Assembly (NCBI RefSeq): GCF_014641635.1
Contig: NZ_BMIC01000001.1
Span: 372,001-436,000 of the forward strand
Length of the DNA: 64,000 nt
Source: Aquaticitalea lipolytica
Lineage (GTDB): Bacteria; Bacteroidota; Bacteroidia; Flavobacteriales; Flavobacteriaceae
Reading direction: 5' to 3'
The notes under the pieces were generated by a model that saw nothing but the letters and a program-made list of their open reading frames with translations, did no database searches and was not told the DNA's origin. Positions 54,603 to 62,629 of the stretch are shown piece after piece; the stretch's first letter is position 1, and every line of letters begins with the position of its first letter. A program made the position numbers and the translations under genes.

Positions 54603-56570
54603 TTATTCTATATCTTCTCCTAATGACCATTTTAATGGTGTATTTGCATTAGCTGCAGATACACGAACATAACCTTGCATTTCTTGGTGTAAAGCAGAAC
54701 AGAAATCTGTACAATAGAAAGGCCATACACCTACTTGTTTAGGTTCCCATAAGAAGGTTTCTGTTTGACCAGGCATTATAAGTAGCTCTGATGTGTTTGC
54801 TCCAATCATACTTATACCATGAGGTACATCGTAATCTTGTTCTAAATTCGTGACATGGAAATACACTTTATCTCCTACTCTTATACCTTCAATATTATCA
54901 GGCGAAAAGTGGCTTCTAATTGTTGTCATATAAACGTGTACTATGTTTCCACTTCTAACAACTTTTGTATCAGCCTCACTTTTAGCTGCATAAGGATGCT
55001 TGTTGTCTTCTAAATTGAATATTTTTTTAGAACGAGGTTTAATCAAATCTGCAGGACAACCAGCGGCATAGTGTGGCTCTCCAATTGTTGGAAAATCGAG
55101 TAACAGTTCCATTTTATCTCCAGAAATATCATAGAGTTGAGCAGATTGTGTGACTTCAGGCCCAGTTGGTAAATATCTATCTTTAGTAATTTTATTCATT
55201 GCAACTACATATTTTCCGAAAGGTTTTTGTGAATTTCCTCCAGGAATCATTAAGTGTCCAACAGAATAATAACAAGGTTGTCTATCTACCACTTCCCAAG
55301 TACCAAGCTTCCATTTTACAACTTCAGATGAAATAAAGAAAGTAGTATATGCATTACCTTTTCCATCAAACTCTGTATGTAAAGGACCTAATCCTGGTTG
55401 CTCTACTGAACCTGCTAAAACATCTTCAAAGTTTAAGATTGGAATTCCGTAAGCTTCACCAGCAAATTTTTTGTTTTCAATTGCACTTAACATTTTAGTA
55501 AATGAGTGTACAGTTAAGTTTGCTGAAAGTTTACCATTACCTACAATATACTCACCAGTTGGATCGACATCGCAACCATGTGGAGATTTTGGAGTTGGTA
55601 AGAAATAAACTGCTCCAGGAACATCTAAAGGATTAACAACTCTAACTTCTTTTTTCATTGTAGATGTAGCTGTATGAGTCTCTTCATCATAAACGTTATG
55701 AGCATAGTTTGCAGGCATCATTTCTCCTCCTCCATTATTTACATACTCTTCAATTTTTTTCCAGTTTACTGCAGCAATAAAATCTTTATCGTTTTGAGAT
55801 GAGTTGACTTCCATTAATGTGCTAGCTTCTTCTGTATTATAAGTTGTAAAGAAGAACCATCCGTGAGATTTTCCACGTCCTGGGTGAGATAAATCGTAAT
55901 CGAATCCTGGCATTATTAATTGAAATTTAATATCCATTCGGCCATCATCTGGATCTACAGAAATAAAAGATAAAGACCCTTTAAAGTTTCCTTTATAATC
56001 TTTTATAGGCATATCTCTTTGCGGAATTGGCACAGAAAAACGAGTTCCAGCAACTACATACTCAGTATTTTCAGTTACGAAAGATGAACTATGGTTACCA
56101 GCACTATTAGGTATTTCAATAATCTCGGTAGTTTCAAAAGTTGATAAATCAATTTTTGCTATACGAGGTGTATTATTACCGTTTATAAATACCCAACGAC
56201 CATCAATTTCACCATTAGTTTGAGAAATATCTGGATGGTGAGCGTCATCCCATGGCACAAATCCATGAGACGTGTTTAACATTGGTTTTGTTTCTTCGTT
56301 ATATCCATAAGCTTTTTCTGCATCTTGTGAAAACACAGGAATTACTTTAAATAAACGTCCAGATGGTAATCCGTAAACAGATAATTGCCCACTGAAACCT
56401 CCAGAAATGAAAGCATAAAATTCGTCATGCTCACCTGGAGCAACATACACCTTTTCGGCTGCATTAGAGCTCAATGCTCCATTAGACTTTGATGATTTTC
56501 CATCATTACAACTTGTAAAGGCTATAGCAATGACTAAAAATCCGATAGAAATTTTAAAAAGATTTTTCAT
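54603..56570 (-). CDS. nosZ: Nitrous oxide reductase, clade II lipoprotein type
   Basis: 655 residues. Reduces N2O to N2 with electrons from cytochrome c. N-terminus is a Sec lipoprotein signal (VIAIAFTSCNDGK) without the twin-arginine motif of clade I. A seven-bladed propeller carries the CuZ His residues (GFVPWDDAHHPDIS, SPHGCDVDP, LGPLHTEFDGKG, EPHYAAGC); the C-terminal cupredoxin holds the CuA site C620-x3-C624-x3-H628-x2-M631 (FYCTDFCSALHQEM). It is the first nos-specific gene after cytochrome c and fasciclin genes. No other denitrification gene is in the window. Confidence 0.97.
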   Translation of the reverse strand: MKNLFKISIGFLVIAIAFTSCNDGKSSKSNGALSSNAAEKVYVAPGEHDEFYAFISGGFSGQLSVYGLPSGRLFKVIPVFSQDAEKAYGYNEETKPMLNTSHGFVPWDDAHHPDISQTNGEIDGRWVFINGNNTPRIAKIDLSTFETTEIIEIPNSAGNHSSSFVTENTEYVVAGTRFSVPIPQRDMPIKDYKGNFKGSLSFISVDPDDGRMDIKFQLIMPGFDYDLSHPGRGKSHGWFFFTTYNTEEASTLMEVNSSQNDKDFIAAVNWKKIEEYVNNGGGEMMPANYAHNVYDEETHTATSTMKKEVRVVNPLDVPGAVYFLPTPKSPHGCDVDPTGEYIVGNGKLSANLTVHSFTKMLSAIENKKFAGEAYGIPILNFEDVLAGSVEQPGLGPLHTEFDGKGNAYTTFFISSEVVKWKLGTWEVVDRQPCYYSVGHLMIPGGNSQKPFGKYVVAMNKITKDRYLPTGPEVTQSAQLYDISGDKMELLLDFPTIGEPHYAAGCPADLIKPRSKKIFNLEDNKHPYAAKSEADTKVVRSGNIVHVYMTTIRSHFSPDNIEGIRVGDKVYFHVTNLEQDYDVPHGISMIGANTSELLIMPGQTETFLWEPKQVGVWPFYCTDFCSALHQEMQGYVRVSAANANTPLKWSLGEDIE

Positions 56571-56596
56571 TATATATATGTTTAAGTGTTTAAAAA

Positions 56597-57166
56597 TTAA
56601 TTTTCTGGTAATATGACTTTATCTACTACATGAACAATACCATTACCAGCAGATATACTAGCAACAATTCTTGCTCCACCAACATAAACATCGTCACCTT
56701 TAACCTCAACTTTTACATTTTGGTTACTTGCCTGACCTAGTTGTTTAAATTTCTTTAAAAAGTCTTTTGAATAATTCCCAGGTGTAACATGATGCTTTAA
56801 AATAAGTGCTAATTGATCTTTGTTTTCTGGTTTTAAGAGGTTATCGACTGTACCTTCTGGCAAAGCAGCAAAAGCTTCGTTAGTAGGAGCAAAAACCATT
56901 AAAGGCCCAGCATTTACTAATGCATTTTCTAATTGTGCTGCTTGTACTGCAGCTACTAAAGTGGAATGGTCTTTAGACCCAATTGCTATTTGTAACACAT
57001 TAGGAGTAGACTCATCATCTGTTATAAAAGCTTGTCCTTGTTTATTATCAGTTTGTGTTTCAACTGTTGGGCTCGTTGTATCTTCTTGTCCTTCAGAATT
57101 GTTTTTACAGTTTAAAAACAGTGCTAAAGTTGAAGCAATTAATAAAAATTTGTGATTAGTTTTCAT
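56597..57166 (-). CDS. Fasciclin-domain lipoprotein in the nos operon
   Basis: 189 residues; lipoprotein signal (LALFLNCKNN), a Thr/Gln-rich linker, then one fasciclin (FAS1) domain (STLVAAVQAAQLENAL, MVFAPTNEAFAALPEGTV, LALILKHHVTPG, GNGIVHVVDKVILP). FAS1 domains bind other proteins. Between cytochrome c and nosZ with 25-30 base gaps, it may dock cytochrome c to NosZ at the membrane; this is inference from position. Confidence 0.92.
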   Translation of the reverse strand: MKTNHKFLLIASTLALFLNCKNNSEGQEDTTSPTVETQTDNKQGQAFITDDESTPNVLQIAIGSKDHSTLVAAVQAAQLENALVNAGPLMVFAPTNEAFAALPEGTVDNLLKPENKDQLALILKHHVTPGNYSKDFLKKFKQLGQASNQNVKVEVKGDDVYVGGARIVASISAGNGIVHVVDKVILPEN

Positions 57167-57197
57167 TGGTTTTATAGTTTTAGTTATTAATCAGAAA

Positions 57198-57701
57198 TTA
57201 TAACGATCTGAAGTATTCTAAAACAGCTCTAGCTTCCTCTTCTGTAAGATTTTGGTTAGCCATTGGCGAGCCATTAAATTCAATAAGTAATTCTTTAGCC
57301 AAAGGGTCTTTTTCAACCATTTCATTTGGGTTTAAAATCATATTCATAACCCATTCTGGAGTTCTACGCTCTAAAATTCCTTTTGGTGATGGACCAATAA
57401 ATTTTTTGTCTGCCTTGTGACAAGCTGTACACATTTTTTTAAATACTTCTGCTCCATGAGCTACCATTGTTTGGTCTAATTCTGGAGACAGAGCAAGCGA
57501 CTTAATTGGACCTACACCTTTATTGGTTAAGTCTACTTTTTGCGAAGCAGGTGTATTAGATACTGCTTTTGTTTCAACTTTTTGTTCAGTTGAAGTGTTA
57601 TTCTCGTAAGTGAAACCTTCACTCTTTTTTTCTTCTTTACCACCACAACTCATAAGTAGTGCAAGAATAAATACAGCTAAAATTTTTAGTGCTTTTTTCA
57701 T
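57198..57701 (-). CDS. Monohaem cytochrome c lipoprotein of the nos operon
   Basis: 167 residues; lipoprotein signal (LALLMSCGGK), a low-complexity linker of about 45 residues, then a class I cytochrome c domain with C91-TA-CH95 and a Met ligand candidate near the end (NGSPMANQNL). Probably the direct electron donor to NosZ. First gene of the operon, behind an FNR-type site, an Rrf2-type site and a good -7 element. Confidence 0.92.
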   Translation of the reverse strand: MKKALKILAVFILALLMSCGGKEEKKSEGFTYENNTSTEQKVETKAVSNTPASQKVDLTNKGVGPIKSLALSPELDQTMVAHGAEVFKKMCTACHKADKKFIGPSPKGILERRTPEWVMNMILNPNEMVEKDPLAKELLIEFNGSPMANQNLTEEEARAVLEYFRSL

Positions 57702-57723
57702 AATTTAAATTGATTTAATAACA

Positions 57724-57731
57724 CAAAATTA
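57724..57731 (-). promoter_or_regulatory. -7 element of the nos operon
   Basis: Minus strand TAATTTTG matches TAnnTTTG; leader of about 18 bases before the ATG at 57701. Confidence 0.7.
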
Positions 57732-57753
57732 AACCCTATGCTCATGAAAAAAC

Positions 57754-57767
57754 ATGATAAATATCAT
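57754..57767. promoter_or_regulatory. CRP/FNR-type site before the nos operon
   Basis: ATGAT-AAAT-ATCAT, a perfect palindrome with the TGA-N6-TCA core (57755-57766). Its centre is 36.5 bases from the last G of the -7 element (57724). Confidence 0.78.
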
Positions 57768-57769
57768 AT

Positions 57770-57789
57770 TTAGGATATTTTTGTCCTAA
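57770..57789. promoter_or_regulatory. Rrf2-type site before the nos operon
   Basis: TTAGGA-N8-TCCTAA, perfect arms. The block TTAGGATATTTTTGTCCTAA closely matches the one before rrf2. It lies directly upstream of the FNR-type site, centred about -60 from the predicted start. Confidence 0.7.
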
Positions 57790-57812
57790 TTAAAAACAGC
57801 ACATATAAAACA

Positions 57813-57840
57813 GAAAAAGCTGGACTTTGTCCAGCTTTTA
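57813..57840 (-). terminator. Terminator after universal stress protein gene
   Basis: Eleven-base perfect stem (AAAAGCTGGAC / GTCCAGCTTTT) with a 3-base loop and T tract on the minus strand. Confidence 0.85.
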
Positions 57841-57902
57841 TACACTTTATAAAATACTAACTAATACATTTTAATAAAAAGTGCTGTTCTGTAAATAAAT
57901 TT

Positions 57903-58742
57903 TTACTTCATTATTTTAAATGTCATTACTGGTAAGTTAGCATGGTTTGCTAAATCTTCAGAAATACTTCCTTCAAAAAAATGTGCTAATCCTGTTCTAC
58001 CATGTGTTGGTATTGCAACTAAATCTGCATTTACTTTTTTAGCAAAGCTTAAAATTCCTTTTTCAACAGTAACATCAGCTACATAATTTACATCTTTTAA
58101 TTTTTCGTAATTGCCATCTGCTCTAAAAAGAAAATCCTTAACTGTAGATTCCATTTCAGTTGAACTTTTAAAACTCTCACCTGGTAAGTTTACATATAAC
58201 AATAACAAATTAGTAGTGTTAGAGTTAAACATCTTTGAAGCATTAATATATGCTGTAACTGCTTCGCTAGAAAAATCACAAGCAAATACTACAGTATTAA
58301 AGTCCATTTTTGTTGGTTTGTTTTTAACTACTAAGACTGGTATACTAGAATGTCTTACTACTCTTTCAGTATTAGAGCCAACAAAAATCTCAGTTAATCC
58401 ACTTGCTCCATGAGAGCCCATAACTATTAAATCTACACTATGCTCTTTTGCTACTTCATTAACCTCACTAAATACTTTGAAATGTTTTACAATTGGAATA
58501 ACATCTACTCCTTTTAGGTAATCTTTATCCAAAAAGTCTTCAAATTTTTGCTCAGCCAGCTTTAAAAAAAAGATAGCTTTAGCATTTTGTTCGTTATCTG
58601 CTTTAGTTAAAAGCGCATCAGACATTTCTAACATATGCAAAGCCAAAATTTCTGCACCATGTTTTTTTGCTAAAATGGAAGCTGCCTCCATTGCATATTC
58701 TGAATGTTTTGAAAAATCTACAGGTACAATTATTTTTTTCAT
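57903..58742 (-). CDS. Universal stress protein with two UspA domains
   Basis: 279 residues, two tandem UspA domains (1-147 and 150-279). The first has the ATP-binding pattern G-x2-G-x9-G-S/T (MGSHGASGLTEIFVGSNTERVV); the second keeps a related form (IPTHGRTGLAHFFEGSISEDL). USPs of this kind are often induced by low oxygen or starvation. Located between the nos operon and hemN, so a link to low-oxygen growth is likely, but no FNR-type site is seen before it. Confidence 0.93.
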   Translation of the reverse strand: MKKIIVPVDFSKHSEYAMEAASILAKKHGAEILALHMLEMSDALLTKADNEQNAKAIFFLKLAEQKFEDFLDKDYLKGVDVIPIVKHFKVFSEVNEVAKEHSVDLIVMGSHGASGLTEIFVGSNTERVVRHSSIPVLVVKNKPTKMDFNTVVFACDFSSEAVTAYINASKMFNSNTTNLLLLYVNLPGESFKSSTEMESTVKDFLFRADGNYEKLKDVNYVADVTVEKGILSFAKKVNADLVAIPTHGRTGLAHFFEGSISEDLANHANLPVMTFKIMK

Positions 58743-58850
58743 TTTTTTAAAATTTTAGTGTTTGATTATTTTTTAATTTCTATATATAAGGTAGTGATTT
58801 TTAAGCAGAAACACAATTAACTTTAGCGCTTTAATGTTTAATTAACAGTA

Positions 58851-60215
58851 TTAAATAGTCATTGAAAACAATTGTGTTTTTGGTTGATTACGTTGCAATA
58901 ACAAATCGAAAGCCATACATATATTTCTAACAAAAGGTTTGCCTTTTTCTTTAATAATTATTTGATTTGATTTAATTTCAATGAGTCCATCTACTTCCAT
59001 TTCAGTTAATTTTATTAATGTATCTGGTAATGACTCAAAATACAAATCATCATTACTCCAAGAGGTTTCAAACTGACACATTAAATTAAGAATATGGGTT
59101 CTTATAACTAAATCTTCCGAGTTTAAAACATGACCTCTATATACTGGTATAATATTTTCTTTTAGTAAATGATAATACTCCTCAATTCCTTTTACATTTT
59201 GCGCAAAACCAAACCAGCTATCACTTATGGCAGAAACACCAAGTCCAATCATGGCTTTAGTTTTTGAAGCAGTGTAACCCATAAAATTTCTATGAATGGT
59301 TTTATTTATTATCGATTTGTATAATGTATCTGTTTTTAATGCAAAATGATCCATTCCAATTTCATGATAACCAACTTCTGCTAATAACTTTTTACCAAGC
59401 TCATACTGATTTCTTTTTGATTCACCAGAAGGCAAATCGTTATCATTAAATCCTCTTTGTCCATTTCCTTTAATCCATGGAACATGTGCATAGCTATAAA
59501 ACGCAATTCTGTCTGGCATTAAAGATTTTGTTTTATTTATTGTTTCTCTCACATGCACTTCAGTCTGAAAAGGCAAACCAAAAATTATATCATGGCTTAT
59601 TGAAGTATAGCCTATTGCTCTTGCATGGTCAGTAACTCGTTTAACATTTTCAAAAGGTTGTATTCTATGTATTGCTTTTTGAACCGTTTCATTATAATCT
59701 TGCACACCAAAACTTACACGTCTAAATCCTAAATCGAATAAGGTTTGAAGGTGCTCATATGACGTATTATTTGGATGACCTTCAAAACTAAACTCATAAT
59801 CATCAGCTAGAGTAGATTTACTTGTAATGCCATTAATTAAATACTTTAGATTATTTGGAGAAAAAAAAGTAGGTGTACCACCACCAAGGTGCAATTCTTT
59901 AATTTTAGGTTTATCTTCAAAAAGGCTACAATATAATTCCCACTCCTTTAAAACTGCATCTATATAAGGTGTTTCTAACTCATGACGCTTTGTTATACGT
60001 TTGTGACATCCACAAAAAGTGCATAAACTTTCACAAAATGGTAAATGAATGTATAAGCTGATTCCTTCTAAATGGTTAGTTTCGTTAAAAGACTTAATTA
60101 ATGTTTCTTTCCATTCCTTTAATGAAAATGTATTATTGTCCCAATACGGAACTGTTGGATAACTAGTATACCTTGGGCCAGCTACATTATATTTATTTAT
60201 TAAAGAATCACTCAT
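58851..60215 (-). CDS. hemN: Oxygen-independent coproporphyrinogen III oxidase
   Basis: 454 residues. Radical SAM enzyme of haem synthesis that works without O2. Cluster ligands C61, C65 and C68 with the extra C70 (PFCESLCTFCGCHK), SAM region (LHLGGGTPTFFS), and the HemN C-terminal domain are all present. The start is the ATG at 60215; an ATG seven codons upstream (60236) falls inside the -7 promoter element and cannot be in the mRNA. An FNR-type site lies before it. Confidence 0.94.
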   Translation of the reverse strand: MSDSLINKYNVAGPRYTSYPTVPYWDNNTFSLKEWKETLIKSFNETNHLEGISLYIHLPFCESLCTFCGCHKRITKRHELETPYIDAVLKEWELYCSLFEDKPKIKELHLGGGTPTFFSPNNLKYLINGITSKSTLADDYEFSFEGHPNNTSYEHLQTLFDLGFRRVSFGVQDYNETVQKAIHRIQPFENVKRVTDHARAIGYTSISHDIIFGLPFQTEVHVRETINKTKSLMPDRIAFYSYAHVPWIKGNGQRGFNDNDLPSGESKRNQYELGKKLLAEVGYHEIGMDHFALKTDTLYKSIINKTIHRNFMGYTASKTKAMIGLGVSAISDSWFGFAQNVKGIEEYYHLLKENIIPVYRGHVLNSEDLVIRTHILNLMCQFETSWSNDDLYFESLPDTLIKLTEMEVDGLIEIKSNQIIIKEKGKPFVRNICMAFDLLLQRNQPKTQLFSMTI

Positions 60216-60233
60216 ACCTATTGTTATATAACA

Positions 60234-60241
60234 CAAAACTA
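60234..60241 (-). promoter_or_regulatory. -7 element of hemN
   Basis: Minus strand TAGTTTTG matches TAnnTTTG; leader of about 14 bases before the ATG at 60215. Confidence 0.65.
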
Positions 60242-60263
60242 ATCCTACTACAAATTTTAAAAT

Positions 60264-60277
60264 ATGACATTAATCAT
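60264..60277. promoter_or_regulatory. CRP/FNR-type site before hemN
   Basis: ATGA-CATTAA-TCAT with the TGA-N6-TCA core at 60265-60276; centre 36.5 bases from the last G of the -7 element. Confidence 0.75.
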
Positions 60278-60383
60278 GTTTAAAAAATATAGCCTATTTT
60301 AAATGTAATTACACAGACTAAAATTTGAAATTCTTTAAATAATACTTAACTTTCAGCTAAATTCTTTAATCAACAGAAAAACC

Positions 60384-60971
60384 ATGAAAAAATTAACCAT
60401 TCTTATAACAATCGTGACATTTACTCTTTTCACTTCTTGTAAAAAAGATAAAAAAGAAACAGTAACTGAAGACACTAAAACAGAAACTAAAGCTACAAAT
60501 ACAACCACTACTAAAGAAAGAAAAAAACTTCAGGTAAGACTAGAGTCGAAAAGCGGAAGTAATGTATCAGGAACTGCTATTTTTACTCAAGATGATGGAA
60601 TTGTAACTATGATTGCTGTACTTGACGGATTAACTGAAGGTACTCATGCAATACATTTACATGAAAAAGCTGATTGTTCTTCTGAAGACGGAACATCAAC
60701 AGGAGGACATTGGAATCCTACAAAACAACCACATGGTGAATGGGGAAGCCAAAATGGATATCACAAAGGTGATATAGGTAATTTTACTGCAGATGCCAAA
60801 GGTAATGGAATGGCAAAAATAATAACTGACGAATGGTGTATAGGTTGTGGTGACGAAACTAAAGATATTCTAGGTAAAGCTATTATAGTACATGAAGGTT
60901 CTGACGATTTTAAAACACAACCAACAGGAGCTGCTGGAGGACGTGTTAGCTGTGGTGGTATTATTCAATAA
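60384..60971 (+). CDS. sodC: Cu-Zn superoxide dismutase (lipoprotein)
   Basis: 195 residues; lipoprotein signal (TLFTSCKKDK), Thr/Lys-rich linker, SodC domain. Metal ligands are visible: HAIHLHEKADC (two Cu His), GGHWNP (bridging His), PHGEWG, YHKGDIGN (Zn His and Asp) and IIVHEGSDD (Cu His); the active-site Arg is in GGRVSCGG, and the disulfide Cys residues are kept. It removes superoxide in the periplasm and uses copper, in line with its neighbours. Terminator follows. Confidence 0.95.
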   Translation: MKKLTILITIVTFTLFTSCKKDKKETVTEDTKTETKATNTTTTKERKKLQVRLESKSGSNVSGTAIFTQDDGIVTMIAVLDGLTEGTHAIHLHEKADCSSEDGTSTGGHWNPTKQPHGEWGSQNGYHKGDIGNFTADAKGNGMAKIITDEWCIGCGDETKDILGKAIIVHEGSDDFKTQPTGAAGGRVSCGGIIQ

Positions 60972-60991
60972 ATATTATAAAAAATGATTGC

Positions 60992-61020
60992 AAAAAAGCT
61001 ACAGTATTGTAGCTTTTTTA
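60992..61020 (+). terminator. Intrinsic terminator after sodC
   Basis: Twelve-base perfect stem (AAAAAAGCTACA / TGTAGCTTTTTT) with a GTAT loop. Confidence 0.88.
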
Positions 61021-61059
61021 TTTGCTATTCACTATTTTCGGAGTTAATATAATTAATCA

Positions 61060-61590
61060 ATGCAATTAGAAACACTAATACTAAAATTTCAACAAAAAGA
61101 CGAGAAGGCTTTTGAAGCACTTTACAATATGTATAGTGATAGTATGCATGGTGTTATTTTTAATATTGTAAGAGATAATGATATTGCTGAAGAATTAATG
61201 CAAGATGTATTTATAAAAGCATGGAATAATGCAAGTAGCTATTCTGCTGAAAAAGGAAGGTTTTTTACTTGGATTTTAAACATTGCCAGAAATGCTGCCA
61301 TAGATAAAACTAGATCTAAAGCATTTAAGAACTCCAAAAAAAACCTTGATGCCGAATATTTCGTAGATATATTGCAAAACAGTGACAGTCTAGATAATAA
61401 GACTGATGCCATTGGTATAGGTAAATTTGTAAGTAAGCTTGCAAAAAAATGTATTGAAGTAATTGAGTTGCTTTATTTTAAAGGATACACCCAAAAAGAA
61501 GCTTCTGAAGAACTAAATATACCTATAGGCACTATAAAAACGCATAATAGAAATTGCATTAAAGAATTAAGAGACATAGTATTAAAATAA
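61060..61590 (+). CDS. ECF-type RNA polymerase sigma factor (SigK-like)
   Basis: 176 residues; region 2 (NDIAEELMQDVFIKAWNNASSY, FFTWILNIARNAAIDKTRSK) and region 4 (CIEVIELLYFKGYTQKEASEELNIPIGTIKTHNRNCIKEL). The following gene, directly abutting, encodes an RskA-type anti-sigma factor, which places it in the SigK/ECF group controlled by a membrane anti-sigma factor. Third ECF sigma gene in the window; it uses a normal ATG. Confidence 0.94.
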   Translation: MQLETLILKFQQKDEKAFEALYNMYSDSMHGVIFNIVRDNDIAEELMQDVFIKAWNNASSYSAEKGRFFTWILNIARNAAIDKTRSKAFKNSKKNLDAEYFVDILQNSDSLDNKTDAIGIGKFVSKLAKKCIEVIELLYFKGYTQKEASEELNIPIGTIKTHNRNCIKELRDIVLK

Positions 61591-62391
61591 ATGGATATTA
61601 ACGCTTACATACAATCAGGTGTTTTAGAGCTATACGTAGCAGGAGCCCTTTCTGAAAAAGAAAGTAAGGAAGTGTATGACCTTATGCTTAAACATCCTGA
61701 AATACTTAAAGAAGTATTAGAAATTGAATCAGCAATAATTAAACTAACAGCTGCCACATCTAAAAATACTAATACGCATACATTTACAACTGTAAAAGAT
61801 CAAATAGCTAATAATAACAATAATCCTAAAGTGGTTTCTATTAGTAAGTATAATTGGTTAACATATTCTGGTTGGGCTGCAACACTAGTTTTAGGTCTAG
61901 GATTACTTTGGGCTTTAAATGAAAACAGACAATTACAATCAGATATACAAATTGTAGAAAATGAACAATTATTTTTAGAAACTCAAATTGCTGATGCAAA
62001 ATCAGATTTAGAAGCTTCAAAAGCGTTATTAAATGTATTAAGAGATAGAGATATCATCTCAATACCTCTTGGAGGACAAGGTAATTTTGCTAATACTTAT
62101 GCAAAGGTATATTGGGATAGAAAAACTAATAGTATTTATTTAGATGCTCAAGGACTTCCTGAAGCACCAGAAGGCAAAGTATATCAAGTTTGGTCATTAA
62201 CATTAAACCCATTAACACCTACAAGTTTAGGTACTATAGATAATTTTAACACAGACGACAACAAGATATTTGAAATAACTAATGCTAACGAAAGTCAGGC
62301 ATTTGGTATTACATTAGAGCCAGCTGGAGGAAGTGAAACTCCAACGATGGAACAGTTATATACATTAGGAGTTGTAACAAGCTCACCTTAA
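61591..62391 (+). CDS. Anti-sigma factor, RskA family
   Basis: 266 residues. N-terminal cytoplasmic part (IQSGVLELYVAGALSEKESKEVYDLMLKHPEI), one membrane segment at about 88-108 (WLTYSGWAATLVLGLGLLWAL), a coiled coil (RQLQSDIQIVENEQLFLETQ) and the periplasmic RskA domain (YAKVYWDRKTNSIYLDAQGLPEAPEGKVYQVWSL, FGITLEPAGGSETPTMEQLY). It holds the sigma factor encoded immediately upstream with no gap. A terminator follows. Confidence 0.92.
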   Translation: MDINAYIQSGVLELYVAGALSEKESKEVYDLMLKHPEILKEVLEIESAIIKLTAATSKNTNTHTFTTVKDQIANNNNNPKVVSISKYNWLTYSGWAATLVLGLGLLWALNENRQLQSDIQIVENEQLFLETQIADAKSDLEASKALLNVLRDRDIISIPLGGQGNFANTYAKVYWDRKTNSIYLDAQGLPEAPEGKVYQVWSLTLNPLTPTSLGTIDNFNTDDNKIFEITNANESQAFGITLEPAGGSETPTMEQLYTLGVVTSSP

Positions 62392-62418
62392 TAGAAGAAA
62401 CATTATTTACATAAATAT

Positions 62419-62450
62419 AAAAAGCATCAACTTGAGTTGATGCTTTTTTA
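62419..62450 (+). terminator. Intrinsic terminator after anti-sigma gene
   Basis: Thirteen-base perfect stem (AAAAAGCATCAAC / GTTGATGCTTTTT) with a TTGA loop and T tract. Confidence 0.9.
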
Positions 62451-62629
62451 TTTGACATACTTAAATAATTTTTTGCACAGAAATCATTCATCAAAAAAAT
62501 AAAATAAACATACGTAAATCTTTTTAAAATATCATTATCATATTTTTATTTTTTTATGAAATTATTTAAAAGTTTTATAATAAAATTGCCAATTATTTAA
62601 ATATAACTTTTAACTTAACCTTAACCATT

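Noticed and set aside
57903-58742. Universal stress protein gene as sixth member of the FNR-type set
   Set aside because: No TGA-N6-TCA palindrome at the required distance from a TAnnTTTG element was found upstream of 58742.
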